A stretch of DNA of 64,000 nt from Streptomyces sp. HUAS MG91 (GTDB lineage: Bacteria > Actinomycetota > Actinomycetes > Streptomycetales > Streptomycetaceae), in NCBI RefSeq assembly GCF_040529335.1, contig NZ_CP159534.1:8060001-8124000 (forward strand). Reading direction: 5' to 3'. Below are positions 28,919 through 36,730 of the stretch, in pieces. A program made the translations under genes and the position numbers. Position 1 is the stretch's first letter; each line of letters opens with the position of its first letter. The notes beneath the pieces were generated by a model that was given only the letters and a program-made list of their open reading frames with translations, had not been told where the DNA came from and searched no databases.

Positions 28919-29701
28919 TCAGCGACGCACCGGCAGGCCGGCCCCGGACATCCGGCCGGCCGTCCGGTCCACCACCCAGCCGCTCGCCGTGACCACGGCG
29001 AGCGCGGTGCACCAGCCGCCGAGGACGTCCGTCGGATAGTGGGCGCCCAGGGCGACCTGGGCCCACCCCATCGCGGCCCCGCCGACCAGCGCCGCGCCGA
29101 GCACCAGCGCGAGCCCCGCACTCCTGCCGAGACCCAGCAGACCGGCCACGAACAGCGCCATCGCGACCGCGAGCGCCGTGGCGAAGGCGGTGTGCCCGCT
29201 CGGGTACGACAGGTTCCCGGGGCCGTGAATGGTGCGTCCCACCACCTGCTTGAGCAGCGTCGTCGTCACCACGGACGCCACGGCACCCGTGACGACGAGC
29301 AGCGCCGCGCGCGGTCGGCGCAGCAGCACACAGCACGCCATGAGGGCCGAGACCAGCGCCACCGAGCCCACGGGCTCCCCGAGGAAGTCGAGGGCCAGGG
29401 CGACGCGCCGCCACGGCTGCCCCACGCTGTCCGCCGTCGGATCGACGAACCACCTGTCGACGGTGCCGGGTTCGGTGTGCCCCGCGTACAGGACGGCGAG
29501 AGCGGTGACCACCAGCGTGGCGAGCACGGCGACGAGGCCGAGCCACGCGCGCGAGGGCCGGTGGAGCGCCGGGGGCGCCGGCTCGGGCCCGCCGGGTCCC
29601 GCACCGCGGGGGTGGCCTTCGTGTCCGCCGTCCAGCTCCGCTTCTGCCAGGCGATCCAACGCGAGCTCCCTGTCGTGTCCGGCCGACCGTCCAGCGACCA
29701 T
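28919..29701 (-). CDS. PAP2-family membrane phosphatase
   Basis: About 260 residues with five or six membrane helices. The phosphatase signature is complete: KQVVGRTIHGPG, then YPSGHTAFATA, then ALGAHYPTDVLGGW. This matches KxxxxxxRP / PSGH / SRxxxxxHxxxD with a methionine-rich substitution pattern. It may recycle undecaprenyl pyrophosphate or hydrolyse phosphatidate or a prenyl phosphate; the convergent polysaccharide operon makes lipid-carrier recycling attractive, but this is inference. Two adjacent ATG codons are possible starts; the second has better spacing to GAGGGG. The 40-residue N-terminus is hydrophilic. Confidence 0.82.
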   Translation of the reverse strand: MVAGRSAGHDRELALDRLAEAELDGGHEGHPRGAGPGGPEPAPPALHRPSRAWLGLVAVLATLVVTALAVLYAGHTEPGTVDRWFVDPTADSVGQPWRRVALALDFLGEPVGSVALVSALMACCVLLRRPRAALLVVTGAVASVVTTTLLKQVVGRTIHGPGNLSYPSGHTAFATALAVAMALFVAGLLGLGRSAGLALVLGAALVGGAAMGWAQVALGAHYPTDVLGGWCTALAVVTASGWVVDRTAGRMSGAGLPVRR

Positions 29702-29906
29702 CATCACCCCTCGGACGCCGTTCTCGTGCCGGAAACCGGATGATTCGTCAGCTGATGCGCAGCGGTCGCGCGCCTCAACTCGTCGCAACCCCGCGCGAGT
29801 GTTACGAGTCGGTCCGAGTCTGCGACAAACAGACATCCACAAGCGCTTGCTGGCGTCATGATGTCTGCCCCGCGTGTACAGAGCGCGGGAGGACCTTGGG
29901 GGACCG

Positions 29907-31673
29907 GTGGCGGGAATACAGGCGGTCGGTGCGGGCGATCCGGAACAGATCGGACCGTATCGGGTGGTGGGCCGGCTGGGTGCCGGCGGCATGGGCCGGG
30001 TGTATCTGGCGCGGTCCAAGGGCGGCCGCGCGGTCGCGGTGAAAGTGGTGCGCCCGGAGCTGGCGGAGGACCGGGAGTTCCGGGCGCGGTTCGCGCGGGA
30101 GGTCGCCGCGGCGCGCCGGGTGAACGGGGTGTTCACGGCGGGGGTGGTGGACGCGGACGCCGAGGCGGACCCGCCCTGGCTGGCCACCGCCTACGTGCCG
30201 GGTCTCTCGCTCGACACCGCGGTGGCCCGGCACGGAGCGTGGGAGGCCGCCCCGGTGGCGACGCTGGCGGCGGGCCTCGCCGAGGCGCTGGAGGCGATCC
30301 ACGCGGCGGGGCTCGTGCACCGCGACCTGAAACCGTCGAACGTGCTGCTGGCGGCCGACGGACCGCGGGTCATCGACTTCGGCATCTCGACGGCCACCGA
30401 GGCGAGCGCCATCACCCGGACCGGAGTGGTGATCGGGACGCCCGGCTTCATGTCGCCCGAGCAGCTGACGGGGGAGCGGGTCGGACCGGCCAGCGACGTG
30501 TTCGCGCTGGGCGCGGTCCTCGCGTTCACCGCGTCCGGCTCGGGCCCGTTCGGTACGGGATCGGCGCAGGGCCTCATGTACCGGATCGTGCACGGCGAGC
30601 CCGACCTGACCCCCGTGCCCGCCGGGCTGCGGCCCCTGCTCGCGCGCTGCCTGGCCAAGAACCCGGCGGCCCGGCCGCGGGTCGGGGAGCTGCTGGCGGA
30701 GCTGACCGACGCGGCGGGCGCGGCCCGTACGACGCTGCTGTTCACCAGCGCGGACTGGCTCCCGGCCGCGGTCGCCGCCGGGGTGCGGGAGGTGCGCGAC
30801 GGCGTGTCGGAGAGCCGCACCGGCGACACGCCGCCCCCGCCGCGGACACCGCCGCCGTACGGAGCGTCGACCGTCACCGGACCGCGTCCGCAGGCGCCGC
30901 CGGTGCCCGCGACGCCCCCGCCCGCCTACACCCCCACGGCGTTTGCCGGGGGACCGACGGGCGGCTTCGGCCCGCCGACGGTGACGCGTCCCGCGCCGCT
31001 GCCCGGCGATCCCGGCGGGCCCCCGCGGAACACGTCGCGGGGCCGGCGCGCGGGCGTGGTCGCCGCGGCCCTCGCCGGCGTGCTGGCCATCGGGCTGGTC
31101 GCCTGGCAGGCCGATGCCGTCTTCGGCGGGGCGTCCGACGCGGGTTCGAGTGCGAGCCCGTCACCGAGCTACTCCGACTCCTCGCCGTCGTACTCCGACA
31201 CGCCGTCGCCCTCGGACTCCTCGCTCGTGGTGCCCGCGTCGGACAGCCCGTCCTACAGCCCCTCGCCCAGTGCGTCGGACACCACCCCGTACGAGAGTCC
31301 TTCCGACAGCGCTTCGCCCTCCGACTCCACCGAGACGGAGGACCTGTCGGGCCAGTGGGACGGCAGCTACCTCTGCAACCAGGGCATCACCGGCCTGTCG
31401 CTCACCATCGAACAGCACGGCGACGGCACCGCCGACGCGGTGTTCTCGTTCTACCCCGCCCCGTCCAACCCGGGGGTTCCCCGCGGCTCGTTCGCGATGG
31501 AAGGGACGTACGCGGGCGGTGTCCTGACCCTCCGGGCCAGCCGCTGGATCAACCAGCCGCCCGACTACGCCGCGGTGAACCTGTCGGCGACGTACGACAC
31601 GTCGACCCCCGACCACCTCGACGGCCTCGTCTACGGGGCGAACTGCACGACCTTCTCGACGGAGCGTTCCTGA
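29907..31673 (+). CDS. Membrane Ser/Thr protein kinase with extracytoplasmic beta-rich domain
   Basis: About 588 residues. The kinase domain has the glycine loop GRLGAGGMGRVYLA, catalytic Lys in VAVKVV, catalytic loop VHRDLKPSNV, DFGIS and GTPGFMSPEQ. A Pro-rich juxtamembrane region follows, then one membrane helix (VVAAALAGVLAIGLVAW) and a Ser/Pro/Asp/Tyr-rich stalk (SPSYSDSSPSYSDTPSPSD). The C-terminal domain of about 105 residues begins at SGQWDGSYLCNQGITGL and has two cysteines. This tail is not PASTA and is a likely ligand sensor. The GTG chosen has GGGGGA and GGGAGGA upstream; a GTG 33 bases earlier lacks a site. Confidence 0.88.
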   Translation: MAGIQAVGAGDPEQIGPYRVVGRLGAGGMGRVYLARSKGGRAVAVKVVRPELAEDREFRARFAREVAAARRVNGVFTAGVVDADAEADPPWLATAYVPGLSLDTAVARHGAWEAAPVATLAAGLAEALEAIHAAGLVHRDLKPSNVLLAADGPRVIDFGISTATEASAITRTGVVIGTPGFMSPEQLTGERVGPASDVFALGAVLAFTASGSGPFGTGSAQGLMYRIVHGEPDLTPVPAGLRPLLARCLAKNPAARPRVGELLAELTDAAGAARTTLLFTSADWLPAAVAAGVREVRDGVSESRTGDTPPPPRTPPPYGASTVTGPRPQAPPVPATPPPAYTPTAFAGGPTGGFGPPTVTRPAPLPGDPGGPPRNTSRGRRAGVVAAALAGVLAIGLVAWQADAVFGGASDAGSSASPSPSYSDSSPSYSDTPSPSDSSLVVPASDSPSYSPSPSASDTTPYESPSDSASPSDSTETEDLSGQWDGSYLCNQGITGLSLTIEQHGDGTADAVFSFYPAPSNPGVPRGSFAMEGTYAGGVLTLRASRWINQPPDYAAVNLSATYDTSTPDHLDGLVYGANCTTFSTERS

Positions 31674-31713
31674 CCATCGGGGGCGGGGCCCTCCCGGGCC
31701 CCGCCCCCGATGG
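31674..31713 (+). terminator. Strong intrinsic terminator hairpin after the kinase gene
   Basis: A perfect 18-base-pair stem (left arm begins CCATCGGGGGCGGGG) with a TCCC loop starts immediately after the kinase stop codon. No U-tract follows, as is usual in Streptomyces terminators. Confidence 0.85.
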
Positions 31714-31767
31714 CCGGACGGCGACACGGGCTGCGCACGGGCCCGGCGCTGCATAGAATCTGCGGCC

Positions 31768-32130
31768 ATGTCCAAGCCTGACGCACTGCTCGTGGATCTC
31801 GCCGCCACGGTCGAGTCCGAGCAGACTCATCGCATGTCCCTGACCGTGGTCGTCGGCGGCGCCGTCATCACGGGTCTGCTGGCCCCCGAGGCCGTCTGGC
31901 GGGAGCGCGTGTCCGAGGTGTTGACGGACTCCTCGGAACTCGGCCCGTTCGCCCGCGTGTTCCCGCTGCCCGCCGACAAGCCCGACGCGGGCCCCACACA
32001 CCTGCACTTCCACCGCGCCCGCATCCTCCAGGGGACCATGGGCATCCCCGAGACGGGCGGGATGTACCGCGTCCCCATCGAGGACGTGACCGCCTGGACG
32101 GTGGGTGACTTCGCCTACTCCGAGCACTGA
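31768..32130 (+). CDS. GvpU-like gas-vesicle accessory protein (tentative)
   Basis: 120 residues, no signal or membrane segment. The order SLTVVVGGAVITGLL, then WRERVSEVL, then THLHFHRARIL, ending YRVPIEDVTAWTVGDFAYS, parallels the pattern of GvpU (a beta-strand pair, a helix, a histidine-containing strand and a final strand). Similarity is judged by eye, so the name is tentative. A TAGAAT hexamer lies 8 bases before the ATG and no ribosome binding site is visible, suggesting a leaderless or nearly leaderless transcript. A terminator isolates it from the kinase gene, and no gas-vesicle cluster surrounds it. Confidence 0.6.
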   Translation: MSKPDALLVDLAATVESEQTHRMSLTVVVGGAVITGLLAPEAVWRERVSEVLTDSSELGPFARVFPLPADKPDAGPTHLHFHRARILQGTMGIPETGGMYRVPIEDVTAWTVGDFAYSEH

Positions 32131-32160
32131 CCGCTGATCGACGCAGGCCGCGAAAGAGAT

Positions 32161-32196
32161 GAGGGGCTCCGCCGGTGGGTACCGGCGGAGCCCCTC
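32161..32196. terminator. Bidirectional terminator between the GvpU-like and cold-shock genes
   Basis: A perfect 16-base-pair stem (arm GAGGGGCTCCGCCGGT) with a GGGT loop lies between two convergent genes and can serve both. Confidence 0.85.
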
Positions 32197-32209
32197 GTCC
32201 GTTCGGGTG

Positions 32210-32413
32210 TCAGGCGGTGACGATGTTCTCCGCCGTCGGACCCTTCTGGCCCTGCGCGATGTCGAAGTTCACCTTCTGGCCCTCGACGAGCTCACGGAAG
32301 CCCTGCGCGGCGATGTTCGAGTAGTGGGCGAAGACGTCCGGGCCGCCGCCGTCCTGCTCGATGAAGCCGAATCCCTTTTCGGAGTTGAACCACTTCACGG
32401 TGCCAGTAGCCAT
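32210..32413 (-). CDS. Cold-shock domain protein (CspA family)
   Basis: 67 residues, the standard length. RNP1 KGFGFIEQ and RNP2 VFAHYS are intact, with the N-terminus [14 protein letters not shown] and the end [11 protein letters not shown]. It binds single-stranded RNA and DNA in the cytoplasm, melting mRNA structure; Streptomyces carry several such genes, some expressed constitutively. GAAGGAG lies 6 bases upstream of the ATG. The region above it (32414 upward) is long enough for the extended 5' leader usual in cold-shock genes. Confidence 0.96.
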   Translation of the reverse strand: MATGTVKWFNSEKGFGFIEQDGGGPDVFAHYSNIAAQGFRELVEGQKVNFDIAQGQKGPTAENIVTA

Positions 32414-32717
32414 GTCTTGTCTCCTTCGGAGCAGTGATCGGAGCGTGCACTGTGCGCGCTCCGAGTCGCCGCGATGATTGCCCACCCGGAGAAAAACACC
32501 GGAAAAACAAAGTTTCGGGAACCACAACTGCAACGCCGCCGACACTAGCAGCCTGTGCCGAATTGTGTGGCTATTTCCTTTCTGCCGAATCGCGGCGGGA
32601 GCCACCGGCGCTCGGGTTGCTGCCCGGATCCGGGTGAGTGAGCTTGGTGGAAGAGGTGGGGACCCGGGGTGCGCAGCGGCGCCCTCCGGCCCGACCGCCA
32701 TTTCCCAAGGAGGACAC
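32414..32717. other. Divergent intergenic region: cold-shock leader and repeat-peptide promoter
   Basis: About 300 bases with less GC than its surroundings around 32500-32590. Reading leftward it should contain the cold-shock promoter and a long 5' untranslated leader. Reading rightward it contains the promoter for the repeat-peptide operon. No sigma-factor site is clear enough to mark. The rightward part ends with AAGGAGG, the ribosome binding site of the repeat peptide. Confidence 0.5.
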
Positions 32718-33050
32718 ATGACGAACCCCGGACAGGACCCGAACCAGGCCGAAGGCCCCGCGGACGGCGGTGCGGCGGGCACGCCCGGCGTGCACGACGG
32801 CGGCGCGGACGGCGGCGCCGAGGGTCCCGCGGACGGCGGCGCGTCCGGCACCCCGGGTGTGCACGACGGCGGCGCGGACGGCGGCGCGGAGGGTCCCGCG
32901 GACGGCGGTGCGGCGGGTACGCCCGGCGTGCACGACGGCGGCGCGGACGGCGGCGCGGAGGGTCCTGCGGACGGCGGCGCGTCCGGCACCCCGGGTGTGC
33001 ACGACGGCGGAGCCGACGGGGCCGCCGACGAGTCCGGCAGTGGCGCTTGA
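32718..33050 (+). CDS. Small repeat protein, four 23-residue His/Asp/Gly-rich repeats
   Basis: 110 residues with no Cys, Lys, aromatic residue or signal peptide. After an 11-residue leader ([11 protein letters not shown]) come four nearly identical 23-residue units of the form EGPADGGA(A/S)GT followed by [12 protein letters not shown]. The A/S position alternates A, S, A, S. Each unit has one histidine (residues 26, 49, 72, 95) in VHDGG. The start has AAGGAGG, the best ribosome site in the window, and the stop overlaps the TTG of the oxygenase gene, so the two are translated together. It could be a modified peptide precursor, a metal-binding peptide or a structural spacer; no function is established. 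Confidence 0.75.
   Translation: MTNPGQDPNQAEGPADGGAAGTPGVHDGGADGGAEGPADGGASGTPGVHDGGADGGAEGPADGGAAGTPGVHDGGADGGAEGPADGGASGTPGVHDGGADGAADESGSGA
32751..33026 (+). repeat. Four tandem 69-base repeats inside the repeat-protein gene
   Basis: Units start at 32751, 32820, 32889 and 32958. Units 1 and 3, and 2 and 4, are more alike, indicating an internal 138-base duplication. The period is a multiple of three, so the reading frame is kept. Confidence 0.9.
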
Positions 33051-34255
33051 GCATCACCTCCCTCACGTCCCAGGACGCCGGCGCCCGGCCGGGCACCGGC
33101 GTCCTGGACACCCGCCTCACGCGCCTGAGCCGGGAGGACTTCGCCCGGGACCACTGGGCACGCAAGCCCCTGCTCACCCGCTCGGCCGGTGATTTCACCG
33201 ACCTGTTCTCCGCCGACGCCGTCGACGAACTGGTCTCCCGGCGCGGTCTGCGGACGCCGTTCCTCCGCATGGCCAAGGACGGCGGCACCCTGCCCGACGC
33301 GGCGTTCACCTCACCGGCGGGGGTCGGCGCCACGATCGGGGACCAGCTCGACGACACGGCCCTGTGGCGCGGCTTCGCCGACGGCGCGACGCTCGTCCTC
33401 CAGGCCCTGCAACGCACCTGGGAGCCGGTGGCCGACCTCGTCGCCGCGCTCGGCACGGAGCTGGGCCACCCGGTGCAGGCCAACGCCTACGTGACCCCGC
33501 CGCAGAACCGCGGGTTCGACGACCACTACGACGTGCACGACGTCTTCGTGCTCCAGGTCGCGGGCACCAAACGCTGGATCGTCCACGAGCCGGTCCACCC
33601 CGACCCGCTGCGGGACCAGCCGTGGACCGACCGCCGCGCCGCCGTCGCGGAGGCGGCGCGGGGCGAGGCGTACCTCGACACGGTCCTCGCCCCGGGCGAC
33701 GTGCTCTATCTGCCGAGGGGCTGGCTGCACGCCGCGCAGGCGCAGGGCGCCGTCTCCATCCACCTGACCCTCGGCGTCCACAACTGGACCCGCCACGCGC
33801 TGGCCGAGCAGCTGACCCGCTCCGCGCTGGAACTGCTGCGGGACGACCCCGAGATGCGCGGATCCCTGCCCCTGGGCACCGACGGACCGGCCGACGACCT
33901 CGCCCTGGTCCGCGAACGCCTCGTCGCGGCCCTCGCACGGACGGACCCGGCTCCCCTCTTCCACCGGACCCGGCGCGGCCAGGCCCGCCCTGCACCACTG
34001 GGCCCGCTGGCCCAGCTGCGGGCCGTCGACAACCTCACCCCCGACACACGGGTACGGCTCCGCGAGTCCTTGGAGGCACGCCTGGAGGGCCGCCGCCTGA
34101 ACACCCGCGCCGGTTGGCTCGACCTCCCCGACGCGGACCTCCCGGCCGTGCGCCGCCTCCTGACCGGCGACCGGGCCCACACCGCCGACGACCTGGGCGT
34201 CGCACTCGTCGAACGGCTTCTGCGCGCGGGCGTCCTGCTGCCTGCCGGACGATGA
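33047..34255 (+). CDS. JmjC/cupin-type 2-oxoglutarate Fe(II) oxygenase (ribosomal-oxygenase-like)
   Basis: 402 residues. The iron facial triad is visible: His160 and Asp162 in [14 protein letters not shown], and His228 in [12 protein letters not shown]. The spacing matches the NO66/MINA53/YcfD family, whose members hydroxylate His or Arg side chains of ribosomal proteins. KRWIVHEP carries a candidate 2-oxoglutarate-binding lysine/arginine. The C-terminal region (from about 265) resembles the dimerisation and winged-helix part of these enzymes. The TTG start overlaps the stop of the repeat-peptide gene (TTGA), so the peptide is the obvious candidate substrate. Confidence 0.88.
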   Translation: MSITSLTSQDAGARPGTGVLDTRLTRLSREDFARDHWARKPLLTRSAGDFTDLFSADAVDELVSRRGLRTPFLRMAKDGGTLPDAAFTSPAGVGATIGDQLDDTALWRGFADGATLVLQALQRTWEPVADLVAALGTELGHPVQANAYVTPPQNRGFDDHYDVHDVFVLQVAGTKRWIVHEPVHPDPLRDQPWTDRRAAVAEAARGEAYLDTVLAPGDVLYLPRGWLHAAQAQGAVSIHLTLGVHNWTRHALAEQLTRSALELLRDDPEMRGSLPLGTDGPADDLALVRERLVAALARTDPAPLFHRTRRGQARPAPLGPLAQLRAVDNLTPDTRVRLRESLEARLEGRRLNTRAGWLDLPDADLPAVRRLLTGDRAHTADDLGVALVERLLRAGVLLPAGR

Positions 34256-34265
34256 CGGGGCAGCG

Positions 34266-35156
34266 GTGACACCGGCGTCCAGGTTCTTCTGCTCCGACGC
34301 CGCCCGCTCCCGCGCGGACCCCCTGGCGGGCACCGCTCCGTACGGCTCGATCTGGATCCTCGTCGAGTACCGGGGCGGCTGGCCGCCGAACGGCTTCGAC
34401 GGCCTGCCCCTGGAGCCCGACACCAAACGCCTCGTGTTCTCCGCCGCCCAGGCGCTGCGGGCCCGCATCCTGCTGGTCCGGCGCCACGGGCGCCGCCCGG
34501 CACAGGGCCCACAGCGCTGGGCGGTCCTGCGCTACGGCCCCGACGGCGCCCACCGGCAGACCTGGGGCACCTGGACGCGCGACGAGGATCTCCTGGGCAT
34601 CGCCGCCGCCCTGGCCGCCCCCGGCGACCCCGGCGGCCCGCCGGTCGTCCTCGTCTGCGCCCACGGACTGCACGACGCCTGCTGCGCCGTCCGCGGACGG
34701 CCCGTGGGGCGGGCGCTGAGCGAGCGCTGGCCGGACCTGGTGTGGGAGTGCACGCACGTCGGCGGGGACAGATTCGCCGCCAACGTCGTGGTCGTCCCCG
34801 ACGGCGTCTACTACGGCAACCTCGACGCCACGTCGTCAGTCCGGGTTGTCGAGGACCATCTGGCCGACCGCCTGCACGCCGACCACCTGCGGGGCTACAC
34901 GAACCTCTTCCCGCCCCAGCAGACGGCGATCGCCGCCGTCCTCGCACGCTTCGGCCCGGCCGGCCGGCATCACTACGTGATCGGGGAGACGGTCCGCGAC
35001 GGCGACCGCTGGCTCGTCCGCGTCACCGGCCGCACGCCCCGCTCGCCGGTCCACGACGTCGACGTACGGTCCCACCGGACCCCACCGCGCCAGCTCACCT
35101 GCCGGGGCCGGTCCATGAGTTCCACCGTCGTCTACGAGGCCGTGTTCCGGCAGTGA
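34266..35156 (+). CDS. Sucrase/ferredoxin-like (thioredoxin-fold [2Fe-2S]) protein
   Basis: 296 residues. Conserved family features are FFCSDAARSRADPLAGTAP at the N-terminus, WILVEYRGGWP, VLVCAHGLHDACCAVRGRPV and the cluster-binding ECTHVGGDRFAANVVVVPDG. The Cys/His set in CAHGLHDACC and CTH suggests an Fe-S or metal site. The function of these proteins is unclear; electron transfer is possible. It follows the oxygenase by 10 bases with GTG preceded by ACGGGGC, so it is probably in the same operon. Confidence 0.82.
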   Translation: MTPASRFFCSDAARSRADPLAGTAPYGSIWILVEYRGGWPPNGFDGLPLEPDTKRLVFSAAQALRARILLVRRHGRRPAQGPQRWAVLRYGPDGAHRQTWGTWTRDEDLLGIAAALAAPGDPGGPPVVLVCAHGLHDACCAVRGRPVGRALSERWPDLVWECTHVGGDRFAANVVVVPDGVYYGNLDATSSVRVVEDHLADRLHADHLRGYTNLFPPQQTAIAAVLARFGPAGRHHYVIGETVRDGDRWLVRVTGRTPRSPVHDVDVRSHRTPPRQLTCRGRSMSSTVVYEAVFRQ

Positions 35157-35223
35157 TGTTTGTACGGCCGGGGGAGTGGTCAAGTGGAGGCGGAAGGACA
35201 CTGGCCGCCCACCGGAGGTGCAC

Positions 35224-35574
35224 ATGTTCGAGGCGGAGAACATCCGTGACTGGAGAGACCACGACGTCGTCGACGTCGAGGGACGCAAGATCGGTTCGCT
35301 GGAGTCCGTCTACGTGGACACGGCCACCGACCGGCCGGCCTTCGCCGCGGTGACCGTGGGGCTGCCGACACGGAAGCGGCTCACCTTCGTACCGCTGGAG
35401 AAGGCGGTCGTCGCACCCGCCCACGTGAAGGTGGCCTGGTCCCGGCAGCAGGTGAAGGACGCCCCGTCCATCGACACCGACGGCGAACTCCTGGCCGAGC
35501 TGGAACGAGAGGTGTTCGCCCACTACGGCCTGGACTACGGCCAGGGCGGCACCCGGCGCCTGGCGCGGCGCTGA
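35224..35574 (+). CDS. PRC-barrel domain protein
   Basis: 116 residues. MFEAENIRDWRDHDVVDVEG followed by GRKIGSLESVYVDTATDRPAF is a PRC-barrel domain (about 5-80), a small beta-barrel found in photosynthetic reaction centres, RimM and many stress proteins. The C-terminal 35 residues are helical and acidic. Its role here is unknown. ATG was chosen because CCGGAGGTG lies just upstream; a longer form has no support. Confidence 0.85.
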   Translation: MFEAENIRDWRDHDVVDVEGRKIGSLESVYVDTATDRPAFAAVTVGLPTRKRLTFVPLEKAVVAPAHVKVAWSRQQVKDAPSIDTDGELLAELEREVFAHYGLDYGQGGTRRLARR

Positions 35575-35626
35575 CCGCGCCGGTCCGCGGGAGGTTGGGA
35601 GCCCGCACGCGGGGCAGGGAGGATCC

Positions 35627-36316
35627 ATGGACTGGCGGGACTTCGCCGTGCGGCTGGCGGCGACGGCGCGGGAGCTGTTGGCGGAGGACTCCGTGGAGGG
35701 CACCCTCGACAAAGTGACCCACTCCGCCCTGGACCTCATCGAGGGCTGCACCGCGGCGGGCGTCCTCCTGCTGCGCCGGGGCACGGCGCGGACTCTCGCG
35801 CCCACGGAGCAGCTCGTCAACGACAGCGACGCGCTCCAGGCCGAGCTGGGCGAGGGGCCCTGCTTCGACGCGGCACGCACCGGCCACCCCGTCTTCCGCA
35901 TCAAGGACCTCACCGAGGAGCGGGTCCGGTGGCCGGCCTACGCGCCCCGGGCACAGGCCCTCGGCATCGGCAGCATGATGGGGTTCCTGCTCTACACCGA
36001 GGACGAGGACCTGGGCGCCCTCAACCTCTACTCCGCGGTGCCCGGCGCGTTCACCGAGGACAGCGAGACGGCCGGCTGGGCGCTGGCCGCACACGCCGCC
36101 GTGGCGTTCGCCAGCGCCCGGGAGCACGCACAACTGGAGCAGGCGGTCGCCAGCCGGCACACCATCGGCGAGGCCATGGGCATCCTCATGGCCGGCCACC
36201 AGCTCTCCGAGCGGGAAGCCTTCGACGTGCTGCGCCGCTACTCGCAGGAGAAGAACGTCAAACTCCGCGAGGTCGCCGCCCTCGTCTGCGAGCGGGGCGG
36301 CCTGCAAGAGGAGTGA
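35627..36316 (+). CDS. GAF-ANTAR transcription antiterminator-type regulator
   Basis: 229 residues. The GAF sensor domain (about 20-160) has GVLLLRRGTARTLAPTEQ and ELGEGPCFDAAR. The ANTAR RNA-binding domain (about 165-225) has ASRHTIGEAMGILMAGHQLS and AFDVLRRYSQEKNVKLREVA. ANTAR proteins bind paired hexaloop hairpins in target leaders to prevent termination. Its target is unknown. GGGAGGAT lies upstream of the ATG. Confidence 0.92.
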   Translation: MDWRDFAVRLAATARELLAEDSVEGTLDKVTHSALDLIEGCTAAGVLLLRRGTARTLAPTEQLVNDSDALQAELGEGPCFDAARTGHPVFRIKDLTEERVRWPAYAPRAQALGIGSMMGFLLYTEDEDLGALNLYSAVPGAFTEDSETAGWALAAHAAVAFASAREHAQLEQAVASRHTIGEAMGILMAGHQLSEREAFDVLRRYSQEKNVKLREVAALVCERGGLQEE

Positions 36317-36342
36317 CGGGCAGGCCCCGAGGGAGGGGGGTC

Positions 36343-36376
36343 GGTTCTCCTGGCTACAGCCTGAACCAGGAGAACC
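36343..36376 (+). terminator. Inverted repeat after the GAF-ANTAR gene, possible terminator
   Basis: Perfect 11-base arms GGTTCTCCTGG and CCAGGAGAACC with a 12-base loop, starting 26 bases after the stop codon. It may terminate the regulator transcript or be part of an RNA leader. Confidence 0.5.
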
Positions 36377-36730
36377 TCGGAGCGGCAGACCCCCGGAGGG
36401 ATTTCACTGCTGCGCGCACCGTCCTGCTGGAGTAACCCGCCACACGCGTTCCACACCTGACGGGAACCTCCGACTCCCCGAAAATCGCCGCGCCGCCCCC
36501 TTCGGCTGTGAGCCCACCCATATGAGCCACGGCACATGCGAACGACGGTAGTAGTCGTGCGGCACCCGAAAGCAACCGGCGCCCACGCGCCCCGCGTGTC
36601 GCTTCTGCGTACCCCGGTAGTAGGTCACATCTTTGCCCCCGGCAGCCCGCACCGCTAACCCTGACTGAAGTTCCGGGACGGCCCGCATCGGCCCGCCCCG
36701 ATCCCCTCACCTCATGGAGATTCAGTCAGC
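36377..36730 (+). other. Long leader region upstream of the lytic transglycosylase gene
   Basis: No gene is convincing over about 350 bases. A small hairpin (ACGAC-GGTAGTA-GTCGT) lies near 36543-36559, and GGTAGTAG recurs near 36616. Lytic transglycosylase genes in Streptomyces often have regulatory leaders such as the cyclic-di-AMP (ydaO) riboswitch, but its hallmark blocks are not visible here. The end carries CATGGAGATTCAGTCAGC before the ATG. Confidence 0.4.

Noticed and set aside
29874..29906. Earlier GTG start for the kinase
   Set aside because: No ribosome binding site precedes it, and the extra residues are not kinase-like; the downstream GTG has two candidate sites.
32751..33026. 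Regularly spaced repeats as a CRISPR array
   Set aside because: Units are contiguous 69-base coding repeats with no unique spacers and no cas genes.
36377..36730. Cyclic-di-AMP (ydaO) riboswitch before the transglycosylase gene
   Set aside because: I could not find the characteristic conserved blocks, so it is reported only as an unexplained leader.
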